Source: Earliella scabrosa
Lineage: Eukaryota; Basidiomycota; Agaricomycetes; Polyporales; Polyporaceae
Direction of reading: 5' to 3'
NCBI GenBank assembly: GCA_022605405.1
Contig: JABYQQ010000009.1
Coordinates: 1,488,001-1,552,000 of the forward strand
DNA length: 64,000 bases
How positions within the stretch are numbered: position 1 is the stretch's first letter; each line of letters opens with the position of its first letter. Under the pieces are notes generated by a model that was not told the origin of the DNA, did no database searches, and saw only the letters and a list, made by a program, of their open reading frames with translations. Of the stretch, positions 44,969-55,191 are shown one piece after another. Both the position numbers and the translations under genes were made by a program.

Positions 44969-46683
44969 ATGTTGGCCGTATCCTCGAAGTGCGCGCGCAT
45001 ACCGCGCGCAATTGTTCACAGCAAGGTCTGTTTTGACAACGCCTCGATTGTGTCTCCTCGCCTGCCAGCTCACGACGACATGGGACTACAGCGTGCTTTC
45101 CATGACCTGACAGTCCTCCCCTCGGGCAAGGCCGCCATTCAGCAAGGCCCTCCAGGAAGGAGCGCGAACACGGGACATGTTGCGACTGTGTTTGGATGCA
45201 CGAGCTTTTTGGGACGGTACCTGGTGTCTAAACTCGGTACGTGTCCTTCCGTGATGTTTGGCCTTGGGTGCTGGACGAGATGGGAACGCGACGTTGACGA
45301 CTGGTGGGCCGTCAAATAGCAAGGTCGGGTACCCACATTGTCATTCCTTACCGCGACGAGGACGAGAAGCGGCATCTGAAGGTTGCTGGGGATCTCGGGC
45401 AGATTACTTCTCTGGTGAGTGACTTTCGCGTTGTCCGTGAGATGTGCATATGCGTCGGTAGTCGTCAACAACATCACTGAGGCGAGAAATGCGGCAGGAA
45501 TGGGATCTCAGAAGGCCCGATCAGATTGAGGAGTGTTTGAGACATTCCGACATCGTTTACAACCTCGTCGGGCGGGACTACGAGACCAAGTACGTGCTCC
45601 CCACTATGTCAGTATACGGTCTGTTCGACTCAAACGGGCTTCAACTATACAGGAACTTCAGCTTCGATGACGTCCACGCGAAGGGTGCAGAGCTCATCGC
45701 TAGCATTGCTGCTCAGTCTGGGGTCGAGCGCTTCGTACACGTCTCTCACCTGAATGCAGCCCACGACTCTCCTTCTGCATTCTACCGTTCCAAAGCCGCC
45801 GGTGAGGAGCTCGTCAAGGAAGCCTTCCCTAATGCCACCATCGTGCGTCCGGCTACTATGTTCGGCTACGAGGACCGGTTCTTGAACAACATCGCGAGTA
45901 AGTAATAGCTGTTCATCTTCGATTGGTGCGGTGCTTGACCGGCCCTATTTGCAGTCTGGCCTATCTGGTGGAAGCTCAACGAGATGCAGACCAAGGTCCG
46001 CCCTGCCCATGTACGTATCTCGCCCCCGCTCTGACCCCCCAGTTCTCGTTCCCGAGCTGATTTGCCCCCGTAGGTTATGGATGTTGCTCAAGCGCTCGCA
46101 AATACCATCTCCATGCACCCTATGCCTGGTACCTTCAACCTTCCGGGCCCGTCGACGCTCTCGTACGAGTACATGCTTACGCTGGTGTCGACCATCACGT
46201 ACAACCCACCTTCCCGCGCGCCTATCGTGCCGAAGTCGGTGGCACTCGCTCTTGCGAAGGCCGCTCAGTCGCTTTGGTGGCCGATGCTGAGCCCAGATGA
46301 GGTTATCCGGCGGTACATCGACGATGCGGAAGTGCCGGGTGACTGGGACAAGTTTGGAGTTATCCCGGATGAGATTGAGGAGCACGCCATCACGTACTTG
46401 AGGAGATATCGATCCGCGTACGTTTCTGCTCGACTGTTCTGCGGCTCCCTCCAGTGGTTTATCGGCCAATGGAGGGAGGCGGTTTGCCCTTGTGGAGCAG
46501 GTTTCGCTGATAAACATCCGGGCACGTTCACAGGGAGAACTTCGCGCGGCCGGTGGTATTCCCCGCATCCCGGGAAACATCTTCGGTAAGTCGACCCGTT
46601 AGCTCACTTTCTGAGTCACAGCGCTGACCCGGCTTCTCCCCCGTCTCTTATCTACTACGATGGCGTAGTACGAGGTGTCATGA
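44969..46683 (+). CDS. NDUFA9: NADH:ubiquinone oxidoreductase 39/40-kDa subunit (NDUFA9)
   Basis: Exons 44969-45236, 45320-45414, 45498-45589, 45653-45897, 45955-46010, 46074-46417, 46534-46585 and 46669-46683 give 388 aa. NDUFA9 is an accessory subunit of respiratory complex I, an atypical short-chain dehydrogenase that binds a nucleotide structurally in the matrix arm. The start (MLAVSSKCARIPRAIVHSK) is a basic mitochondrial presequence. Marks are GHVATVFGCTSFLGRYLV (nucleotide loop, with Ser where Gly is usual), SDIVYNLVGRDYETKNFSFDDVH, RFVHVSHL, SKAAGEE, ATIVRPATMFGYEDRF and TFNLPGP. Within the first exon, 45026-45091 can be removed as a GT-AG intron of 66 bases without changing frame, giving HSK/RAFHDL and 366 aa. 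That form may be the true one. The last exon is 15 bases. Confidence 0.9.
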
Positions 46684-47109
46684 GATGTCTGTACGGTGAC
46701 CTTGTCAATGGAGGATGCTGTCCCGATGACTAGGTTTTGATCGCGTATTGATGGCCGTCCGCCGTCGAGGCGCGTCCTAGACTATGTTTATCTGCTATTC
46801 ATCGGCAGAGTGGTTCGACTTCGGAGACCCCGGTCAGGGCATGTGTCCGAGTCAGGCTGAATGCAGCAGCGCCCCGGAGAAGCAGCCCCACGACAATCCA
46901 TCTTTTACCCAATGGGGCCAGAGTGGCACGATGTCTGTTCTATGGTCTACTGCTGCGGAACGCCGCAGGAAAAAATCGTGGGTGAACATTGACGTGAGCC
47001 CGTGAACAGAGCGGGGAAGGACACATGGTAATAAGGGGGCGGATTATAGTATACAGGATGGGTAAGCATGAGGTGCGAGTGTGAGCGGGAGGTCTGGCGG
47101 CGTGCGCGA
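46684..47109. other. Convergent spacer between NDUFA9 and TOM22
   Basis: These 426 bases hold the 3' UTRs of two convergent genes. No gene was found. Confidence 0.5.
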
Positions 47110-47634
47110 TCAGAATCCTGGGGGCACAATCGGTTTTGGTTGTTGCTGGCCCGGGGGGTACATCGAAGGTGGGGCGAGCATCTACGAGAAGAGAGGAAGG
47201 GTGAGCATGCGGGCGAGAATGCCGTCAAACGGGGCGCGCCGGGAGGGAGCAGGACTCACCTGAGCACCCTGCTGCTGGGCCAGCATCTCCTTCTCCTGCT
47301 GCACGATCTTTGCCTCGTCCTCGAGCACGAGCGCGAGAGGGAGGCCGATGAGGAGCGCGGAGGTGGTGACGATCCAGACGAGGTTGCCGACGACCTTGCC
47401 TGTTGTCTTTACTGCGCTCGCGGTCCTGCCGAGCTTGGAGGATATGCTCTGGCGGGTGGTAGGGGGGATGATGTCGGCAAGGGCGACGATGCGCTCGTAG
47501 AAGGACTCCTCGCCGTCGAGCTCAGAGCCAACGGATGAGAGCGAGACGGAGGACGATGTGCGTGACGAGGAGGCGGAGGAGTAGGGGGAGCGGGGATCGT
47601 GCTCCTTTTCTTCGACAATCTCGACCTTGACCAT
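47110..47634 (-). CDS. TOM22: Mitochondrial import receptor subunit Tom22
   Basis: Two minus-strand exons, 47634-47260 and 47181-47110, give 148 aa. Tom22 is the central receptor and organiser of the TOM translocase in the outer mitochondrial membrane. It has the expected layout: an acidic, Ser-rich cytosolic N-terminus (VEIVEEKEHD, ELDGEESFYERIVALADIIPP), a conserved amphipathic SSKLGRTASAVKTTGKVVGN, one membrane helix at about 84-104 (LVWIVTTSALLIGLPLALVL) and a short intermembrane-space tail (EDEAKIVQQEKEMLAQQQ). The second exon adds a Pro/Gln-rich end (PPGQQQPKPIVPPGF). Gene length fits fungal Tom22. It is divergent from the Zn2Cys6 gene, with start codons 342 bases apart. Confidence 0.92.
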
Positions 47635-47976
47635 GGCGACGGCGTGTGCTGGAGAGACAAGGGCGGGGAACAAGGGCGGGAGTGCAGAGGACGGCGAAGA
47701 ACAAGGACAGCTGGCGAGCGCGCCAACGCGACGTAACGCGTGAGCTGGTGTGACCCCGAAAATTGGTGTGACTGTGACTGTGACGAGCCCTGTTTTCGGT
47801 GCCGAGAAGCGTCAACTGCGCCTGGGCGCCTAGCGGGCGCGTATGTAAGAACACGGAGGCTATTCGCGGCTCAAAGCCCGCCTCGTTCAGTTGTCCGTAC
47901 TCCGTCTCCTTCTCTGTGCAGCATACACCCACTCCTCCTCGTCGCCCGCCCCGTCGCCCGTCCCAGCCCGCTCGTC
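47635..47976. promoter_or_regulatory. Divergent promoter region of TOM22 and the zinc-cluster factor
   Basis: These 342 bases separate two start codons on opposite strands and must contain both promoters and 5' UTRs. No TATA box is clear. Confidence 0.5.
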
Positions 47977-50900
47977 ATGGACCGCCAGGGGTCGCAGGAG
48001 GTCTCGGGCTCGTCGTCCCAGAGTGCGTCTCCGTTCCCTCCGTCCCGCCGGCCGGCATATAGTCATTATCATCTCGCCGCGGTGATCTGACTTCGTTCCA
48101 GCCTTCAACTTTGCCTCGCCCACCATGCAGAGCCAGATTCACGAGCTCGCGAAGACACTCCCTCCTCCCAGAAAACAGAACACAGCTTGCGATGCCTGCA
48201 GGTTCGTATATGCGCTTCCGTGGCCCGAACGCTCTCCGACCCATCCGTTGCCTGGACAGAGCCCGGAAGGTCAAGTGTAACCAGCTACCAGGCCAAGAAA
48301 AGGTTCGTCCCCCGTTCGCCTTCTCCAATGCACCTCGTTTCACATCCCGCACAGTGTCAGGTAAACCCCGCCTTCCGTACGCCGAGCTCACGGTTCTCGT
48401 CGCTCACCGCGCCTCTCGCGATAGCATTGTCAATCCAAGAACTACCCGTGCACGTGAGTCGCACGCCTCCTCGTGTAGTGCGAATCCGTCCAAACGCCCT
48501 CACGCTGCATTTTCAGACACCACATCCAGCAAGCCACGACTGAGAAGAAGCGCAATGCCGCGGCTGCCAAGCGGCCGCGGACGCTTTCTACCAGCAGCGC
48601 GAGGTGTGTGTATACCCTCCGATGAGCAAGGACCCCGTCCTCACCTTACGGCAGCGGACAACCATCGAGTTCCCGTCTGCGAGTAGTTCCCTCTTTCTCC
48701 ATGGGACCGTGCGGCTGATGCGAACCCGTTGATTCAGCGGTCCCGCAGAACACATGGCCGGGTCTACCATGACAGGCACTTCCCAGTCGTATCAGCCAAC
48801 CGGAACCCAGTTTCCCCCGCAGGGTCCGTCCCCCCGGGTTCATCCCATCACCCCTGATACCCAGACACGCGATCTGTTGACATACATATTCTCGCCGCCG
48901 GCGGAAACAAGGTTGGTGCTTATGCAGCGATTCGCCCCCTGTAGCTTCTTCCTGATATCCGATAAACTCTCAGTCCAGGTAGCGCTCACACGAATGGATC
49001 TGCGAACACCAGATTGACAGGCTCAACGCCTTCGGCGTATACGGAATGGGGCGCGTTAGCACACCGCCTCAACGAGGAAAATTTCCGGACCGAGTGAGTG
49101 TATCCTTCATTATGCGCCTCCTCCTCGGTGTTGTCATCATTCCAGGGCGCTGCCCCTAATGATTACCTACGTACTGACCCTGATGGCGTCTTACACGTAC
49201 TTAGGTTCGCACTCGACCTCGTGGAGGTTTTCTTCCAGATCGTGCATTCGCGGCTTCCTCTTCTCAACCCATCGCAGTTCCGAACACGACTGCACTACAG
49301 CCTTTATTCGACGGGATCCCAGAATGGCGGAACAACCCCGAATACCCCGTCGGGCAGTGCTGTGCCTCAGCAACAACGAGCGCGAAACAGCAGTAGCCCT
49401 AACGGCGGTCAATCGGCGCATCATCCACAGCAGAAACCTCTCCACCCGGCGTGAGTTCCATTACGTTCTCTGCGATAGATTGTGGCGGCGATTGCTGAAC
49501 TTGCGCATCGGATTGGCCGTGACGTGTGTGCTTCTCGTATGCCCGATCAGCTTGGTGGCGACAGTCATCGCCTGGGGCGCAAAGTTCTCGGAGCACCCTC
49601 TGTTTATAGCCGACCGACATCGGAATGGCGGGCAAAGTGCGTTTGCGAAGGTGTTGATCAATCGCACAAGAGATCTCGCGGAAGACATGAAGGTGCACAG
49701 GATACCCAACGCTGATCACGTGGTCATTTCGCTCTTGATTGAGCCATTGCAGAGTCGTGAGTGCGCTGCTCTCACAGTGTCCGCTGCTACTCATGCTGAG
49801 TCTGCCCTGTCTGTAGAAAGCCCGGAAGACAATTCTGGTACATGAATCAATCACTCTGCGATGCTTCTGAACTCACTTCCGTGCAAAGGCTTCCATGGTT
49901 TCTGGTTAGGTTCTGCCATCCGGCTATTACTGGACCTTCAAGTGAGTATCTCACGCAATACCTCTACGCTCCTGGTAGCCTGGCAGTGTCCATGAGGCCT
50001 GTGCTTACCAATGTACAGATCAACCACAAATCGGTGATGTCAAACATCGAAGACCCTGAAGCACGGGGAACTATGATCTTCGCATGGTGGATGGCATGTC
50101 TAGCCGACGCGTACCGAAGTGTCTACTACCGGCGGAAACCCATGCTGTGAGTGGATTGACACGCTGTGCGGTTCCATAACAGTTCTCTCACCTGAGCATT
50201 TGTAGAGATGACGATGACTACGACATTGACTTCTACACCGTTGGACCCGTTCCCCCAGATATTATTGAGTCTCATGCGCCTCAACCATCACCTAGGGAAC
50301 AACTGGAAGTGAGTTGAATTGTGACACAGGTGGCCCATCTGGTGCTGATTCTGCTATCACAGTTTTTGGTACGGGTTCCCTCAGACGAGGTAACACTTTC
50401 CGCAGTCGCTGACGAGGGTGCCACGCCATGGTCAGGGCTACTACAGGGCGGCACATGCGCTTGCACGCATCGCGCGACAGATGTCTCGCCAATTATGGCG
50501 CCCTGGAACCGAGTCTGACGGAGTTCCCCTCGACGTGCTCACGAACTTCATGACCCTATTGAACGACTGGCGCGAGGAACACCTCCAGCATGTGGGTGTT
50601 CCCAGCAACTTCGAGGCCGAGTGGGACTTCGTGAGCGCGGTCACCGCGTGTGAGTGATTCATAACGTGTGACCAGTCAACTCCGTGGCCGTGTACTAAAC
50701 TTTGCCTGTTCTTGGTATTCGCAGGCGCAAGCGATGCGACATACCACATCATGTGGATCGTCCTCTACAACGCATTGGACGACTTTGGGATCCGAGAAGT
50801 CAATGACGTGACGCGCACGGGCACCTCGGAGACACTGCTTCCACAGCATGTGCAAATTGAGGAGAAGAAGCGGAAGGTGATGAACGAGGCGCTGCACGGC

Positions 50901-51418
50901 GCGCTGCGCATCGCTGGCCTGGTCAGTCCGCCCAATGCCTCTGCTTTCTACGGCCGCAGTTGCTCACGCATACATTGTCCGATCTAGGCCGGTGTGTTGG
51001 CCACCAACGGCTACTTGGTATGCGTTCTACCCGCGATCCCCGACACGTCCAGTGCTGACCGCTGCTTCTTGGCTTTATTGCGTTTCATCCATGACCCTAC
51101 GGACACCTCCAGCGCTTGGACTGTGCTGTGATGCACGTCAGCTGTATCCAGGCCGGCATGCTCCTCGCGCGTTTCGGTCGGCCAGAAGTCACGAACTGCA
51201 TCACGGGCCTCGAGCAGTACGCGTATGCCTACGAGGAGTGCGCCGAGCAGGCTGCGGAGATCAAGCGCGTGTACGCACAGGTGCTGGCGGGCGAGCAGGA
51301 GCAGCCCAACCATATGGCGTCTGTCTTGCCCCGCGGCGGCGGCGGTGACATCGTGGGTACGGGCCCTGGTATGGCGAGCAACGCGATGAACATCGACCCT
51401 CCCATGTTCAACTTCTAG
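47977..51418 (+). CDS. Zn2Cys6 fungal transcription factor
   Basis: Nineteen exons give 691 aa: 47977-48022, 48102-48201, 48260-48302, 48355-48360, 48425-48453, 48517-48603, 48738-48911, 49013-49093, 49205-49450, 49551-49756, 49817-49837, 49889-49941, 50019-50146, 50206-50308, 50363-50368, 50436-50649, 50725-50921, 50988-51017, 51113-51418. The binuclear zinc cluster is at C45, C48, C55, C64, C67 and C74 (CX2CX6CX8CX2CX6C), with RARKVKC between. A basic linker (TTEKKRNAAAAKRPR) follows. Residues about 200-560 form the helical fungal middle homology region, with EFALDLVEVFFQIVHSRLPLLNP, VATVIAWGAKFSEHP and ARGTMIFAWWMACLADAYRS. Two exons are only 6 bases; one encodes the fourth zinc-binding Cys. 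Target genes are unknown. Confidence 0.86.
48355..48360 (+). other. 6-base microexon encoding Cys-Gln of the zinc cluster
   Basis: TGTCAG lies between a CGCACAG acceptor and a GTAAAC donor. It supplies C64 of the six zinc-binding cysteines; joining the flanking exons without it keeps the frame but breaks the zinc cluster. Confidence 0.72.
50363..50368 (+). other. 6-base microexon encoding Phe-Leu
   Basis: TTTTTG lies between a TATCACAG acceptor and a GTACGG donor and encodes FL in QLEFLGYYRAAH. The alternative upstream acceptor would leave an intron of only 21 bases, so the microexon is the better model. Skipping it would be frame-neutral. Confidence 0.55.
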
Positions 51419-51789
51419 TGCCCGGTCAGATCTCGGAAGGACGCTGGTGCGGTCTGGTTCTCCTGTTTGGGTTCGGTCGTGGACGATGTCGAGTGGCACC
51501 AAAACGGTCCCCAGATTGATTTGTGGTCGTACTAGTATGTGTCGAGTCCGCCCTCGATGTGTTGGATTTTCGGAATCGTCTTGTAGTAGCAGCATCATCA
51601 TTACCCTATATCACTAGAGCACGACTGTACGGTATCTGCAGGATTCGGACTTTGCACGTGTAGCGTGGTCAGAGCAAGCAAGAACCTCCGCTGTCACCGG
51701 TCACCCTAGGTTTGTAAACCGCATTGCACACACAACCACCTGAATACATGGGAACACTGGAGAGGCCAAGCCTCCGCCTACGAGCCAGC
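51419..51789. other. Convergent spacer between the zinc-cluster gene and SAS10
   Basis: These 371 bases hold the 3' UTRs of two convergent genes. No gene was found. Confidence 0.5.
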
Positions 51790-54113
51790 CTAGGACAGCC
51801 GAACACTCTTGACGGTCTGCGAGATGCCTGTCTTCTCGCCAGAGTACCTCGTCGCATCCACGCCGCCCTTGTAGATCGCCTTTTGCGAGGCGACCTTCTT
51901 CTTCGCTTGCTCGTACTTTTGCCGCTTCTTGACGCGAGGGTTGCGCACGCTCTTTGACCGCTTGGGCGTGAGCCCCTTGTTCTTGAGGATAGCACGTGTG
52001 AGGGACCGCGGTCCATCAACGCTCTCCTCGTCGACGTGCCTGCGAAACGAGGTCAGAAGTAGGACGATAATAGTAGTAGCGAGACGACGCACCGAGCAGC
52101 GGCCAGAGCAGCCTCATACTCCTGCTTCTTCTTCTCCTTCTTCTCCTTCGACTTGCGCTGCACGAGCTCGTAGTACCCGTCCTCCTCACCGCTCCCCGCA
52201 CCCTCGTCCTCCTCGACCCGTCTCCGCTTCTTGCCCTTGTTGCTGCCATCGGCGCCGAGCTCGAGCTCTGGGTCAACGTCGTCCAGGTCGTCGCCCTGTG
52301 CACGGGCCTTGGCGACCTCCTTTGCGAGACGGGCCTCCTTTTCGCGCTTCCGCTCGCGGTACGGGATGTCATCGTCGCCGCCCATCGCGCCGGACCGCGC
52401 CCCCGCACGCCGCGCGGACGTGCTCTCGATGCGCGCGACGTGGAAGCGGAGCGACTTCTTCCGGGCCTGCTTGTCCGCCGCGTCGGCGACGTCCAGCGCG
52501 GACGCCTCCCCGTAGACGTCCTCGGGGGTGAGCCCAGCCGCCTTCTTCTCCTTCGACTTGGACTTGGCCTTGGCGGACTTTGTCGGAGCGAGCTCGGGCT
52601 CGACGAGGTCGAAGACGGGCATGACGGGCTTTGCACTCGCGTCCGCCGCCTTGCGCTTCTTCTTCGGGGGCTCGGGCTCGTCCGCCTTCGATTTGCGCTT
52701 GGGCTTCGCCTTGCCGGACGCTGTTGACGACAGGCCGTCGTCAATGTCCATCAACGCGTTTGCCTCGCGGAGGAGCTCCTCGAGCTCGCCCTGCTCGAGG
52801 CCCTGGCCCCGCTTCTTGAGCGTGTTGTTCCCGGACCAGAGGTCCTGGGCGTCGGCCATCCAGTCCAGCTCGCTCTCGTCCTCGTCGTCGATGTCGCTGA
52901 GATCCTCATCGTCCGAGGCGGCGAAGTCGAGCTCTTCGAGCGTGTGGAGGGACTGCTTGAGGGTGAGGAGGCGGGGCAGGATGGGGTGGGACTGGAGGAG
53001 GTCGGGCCGCTGGACGTATTTCTCACTGGTGCGGAGGTGGAGGTAGAACGCGAGCGTTGTTGCATAGGTCAGTAGTGCCTCTGTTGTGCAATCAGTGCCA
53101 TGCACGGTCGTGTTGTTTAGGGGACACGTACGGTAGTGCAGATGCATCATACTGAGGCTCAAAGAGTCGGGGTCTTCTGCTTCTAGTCTGAATGGTAGAT
53201 GAGATGGGTGAGCGTGACCGCACAGCGAGATCCACGTACTTCTCTATCTTCCCTTTGGACTTCATGAGACTATATGCGACGTCTTCCCAATCGTTCGCTA
53301 GTGCCAGAGCCTCGGGGTTCGTCTTCTCCAGGTGGCGCAACAAGGACTGCTTGTCCTGAGGCAGCTGCTGGACGACAGGCTGCGTGGGTTCCTCCACCAC
53401 ACTGCAGCGTGCTCAGACATGCATCCAACCATAGATCGAGGCAAAGGATAGACTTACCCATCCGCTTCAGGTAGACCCTCCTCAACATCCCCCAAACCGA
53501 AGTCATCCTCAACCATAACGTCGCGGGATTTGAGCTGTAACCTCCGGGCCTCCTGCTCCTCCAGCTCGTTGGCCTCTTCATCGTCAGACTCGATCTCCTC
53601 CGCGTTCGACGCGTAATACGCGGACTTCTTCGTGCCCCAGCCCTCTTCTTCCTCCTCATCCTCCTCTTCTTCAGACTCGCTCTCTTTGCCCTTCTTGCCC
53701 TTTCCTTTCGCTTTCTTCTTGTCCTTCTTTGCCGCTGCGGCGGCGGCGTAATGCACGTCGTCGATATCCTCGTCGTCGTCGTCACCCTGACCTGCTCCTT
53801 CCTCCTCGTCCTCAGAGTCGGAGTCCTCAGGGAGGCCTTTCAGCGCGAACACCTCGTCCTCGTCGCCATCATCGCTTCCTCCACCATCGGCTCCCTCCAG
53901 AAGTATCTTGTCGCGAGAGGCATGAACTGTGCAAAAGGTGAATATATGCGTGCGCACGCGCGCGCACCTCAAAACCAGTCACGCACACTGATCTTCCTCG
54001 TCCAGGGGGATGTCGGACGCCTTGTTCCACCTCTTGATTTTGCTATCCTTGCGGTCAACGCCGCGCGGTTTGGAATGAGCTGCCTTGGACTTTCCGGAGC
54101 GACGACGGACCAT
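51790..54113 (-). CDS. UTP3: Small-subunit processome protein Sas10/Utp3
   Basis: Six minus-strand exons, 54113-53987, 53926-53458, 53401-53240, 53187-53132, 53080-52093 and 52039-51790, give 683 aa. Sas10/Utp3 is a nucleolar U3 snoRNP/processome factor needed for 18S rRNA production. The N-terminus is basic ([15 protein letters not shown]) and runs into [16 protein letters not shown], a Sas10 mark. Long acidic blocks and a [15 protein letters not shown] tract follow. The Sas10/Utp3/C1D domain covers about residues 200-330 ([35 protein letters not shown]). The C-terminal Sas10 domain ends the protein: [34 protein letters not shown] and [18 protein letters not shown]. The first junction (T/TT giving Phe) was chosen because it alone yields the DQF motif in frame. 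Family identity is firm. Confidence 0.92.
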
Positions 54114-54654
54114 GGCTAGGCAAGGAGGACACTCTCAAGACTGCGACTTTCAAGACACCTCCCTCGTTTGCGCTCACAAAATCTTGGAGCGCTCAATTAG
54201 AACCACGTGGGGAGAGGATCGATCGAGATCTAGGCCACTGGCGTCTACTCTCACTACCAAGTTCCAAGTTCCAGCGGTGCACAACTTGAACTAAGTACAT
54301 ACATGAAGTGCGGCAGGAAGCGAACAGTCGGGTCGAGGTAGCATGCAAGCTCATAACCGACCATGGTGGTAGAGAAGGCTCAGACGCAGAGAATCAAGAC
54401 GCACCCACCTACATAGCGCGATGTGCCCCCTCCCGGATTTCATTCTGGCCTGCGAATGCTTAGGATGCCGGTGCAAGGGGCTCTTATCCCGCAGTTTCAT
54501 GAATAGTGTGATGTACGGTAAACAAATGCGTGGGGGACCAGAAGACGAGCCTGTGAGCCCGAAGTGCATGATGTGCTGTAGGCAGAATAAGTGAGTGAAG
54601 ACAGACAAACACGACGAACGAATGACGGACACACCTGCAGAAATCGCACACCGT
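54114..54654. other. Spacer upstream of SAS10
   Basis: This is the promoter of minus-strand SAS10 and the 3' flank of the next minus-strand gene. No gene was found. Confidence 0.5.
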
Positions 54655-55191
54655 CTACCAGAACTCCTTCCGCTTTTTCCTGATGTCCATGTTCAGCTTC
54701 CTCCTCTCCCCCCACTTCCCGCGCGCCGCCTCGTGCTCCTGATCCCTCTCCTCCAGCGCCTTGCGCCGGTCAGGGCCCTTCAACGACGTGATCTTCCCGA
54801 CGAACCACGGCGTGCAATTGAACTCCTTCGCGAGCCGGCCGCGCGTCCACGTCGCGGGGTCCTCCCTCCTCAGCCTGCGGATCTTCTCCATGTCCTCATC
54901 AGACACGCGCGGTTTCTCTCCCTTCTCCTTCCACAAACTGGGGGGCAGAGGCCCCTCTACGGGCGTCGCAGATGCCTTCAGGAGCGGCGATGCGGGTGAG
55001 GTGGTGTACGAGAGCGGCGAGGGTGCAGTCGGAGGCGGTCGGTGGATAAATGTCGCATTCTCCGGGAGCTCCTGGTAAACGGCGTGCGGATTGTTGTGCA
55101 GCGGGTCCGGCGCGCGGTATGGCGGTCGCTCGGGCAAGCGGGTTGCGTAGGAGCGAGAGAACCTCAGAGGGAGGGACAGTCGAGGCTTCAT
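54655..55191 (-). CDS. MRPL20: Mitochondrial large ribosomal subunit protein mL58 (MrpL20)
   Basis: One exon of 178 aa from ATG 55191 to the stop at 54655. The family is the fungal mitochondrial ribosomal protein mL58/MrpL20. The N-terminus is a basic presequence (MKPRLSLPLRFSRSYATRLP). Then come RPPYRAPDPLHNNPHAVYQ and TFIHRPPPTAPSP, and the conserved core with LRREDPATWTRGRLAKEFN and CTPWFVGKI. The C-terminus is Lys/Arg-rich (WGERRKLNMDIRKKRKEFW), as expected for an rRNA-binding protein. The reading frame is open further upstream to a GTG at 55248, but the first ATG gives a proper targeting peptide. With the mannitol enzyme it is one of only two intron-free coding regions found here. Confidence 0.88.
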   Translation of the reverse strand: MKPRLSLPLRFSRSYATRLPERPPYRAPDPLHNNPHAVYQELPENATFIHRPPPTAPSPLSYTTSPASPLLKASATPVEGPLPPSLWKEKGEKPRVSDEDMEKIRRLRREDPATWTRGRLAKEFNCTPWFVGKITSLKGPDRRKALEERDQEHEAARGKWGERRKLNMDIRKKRKEFW

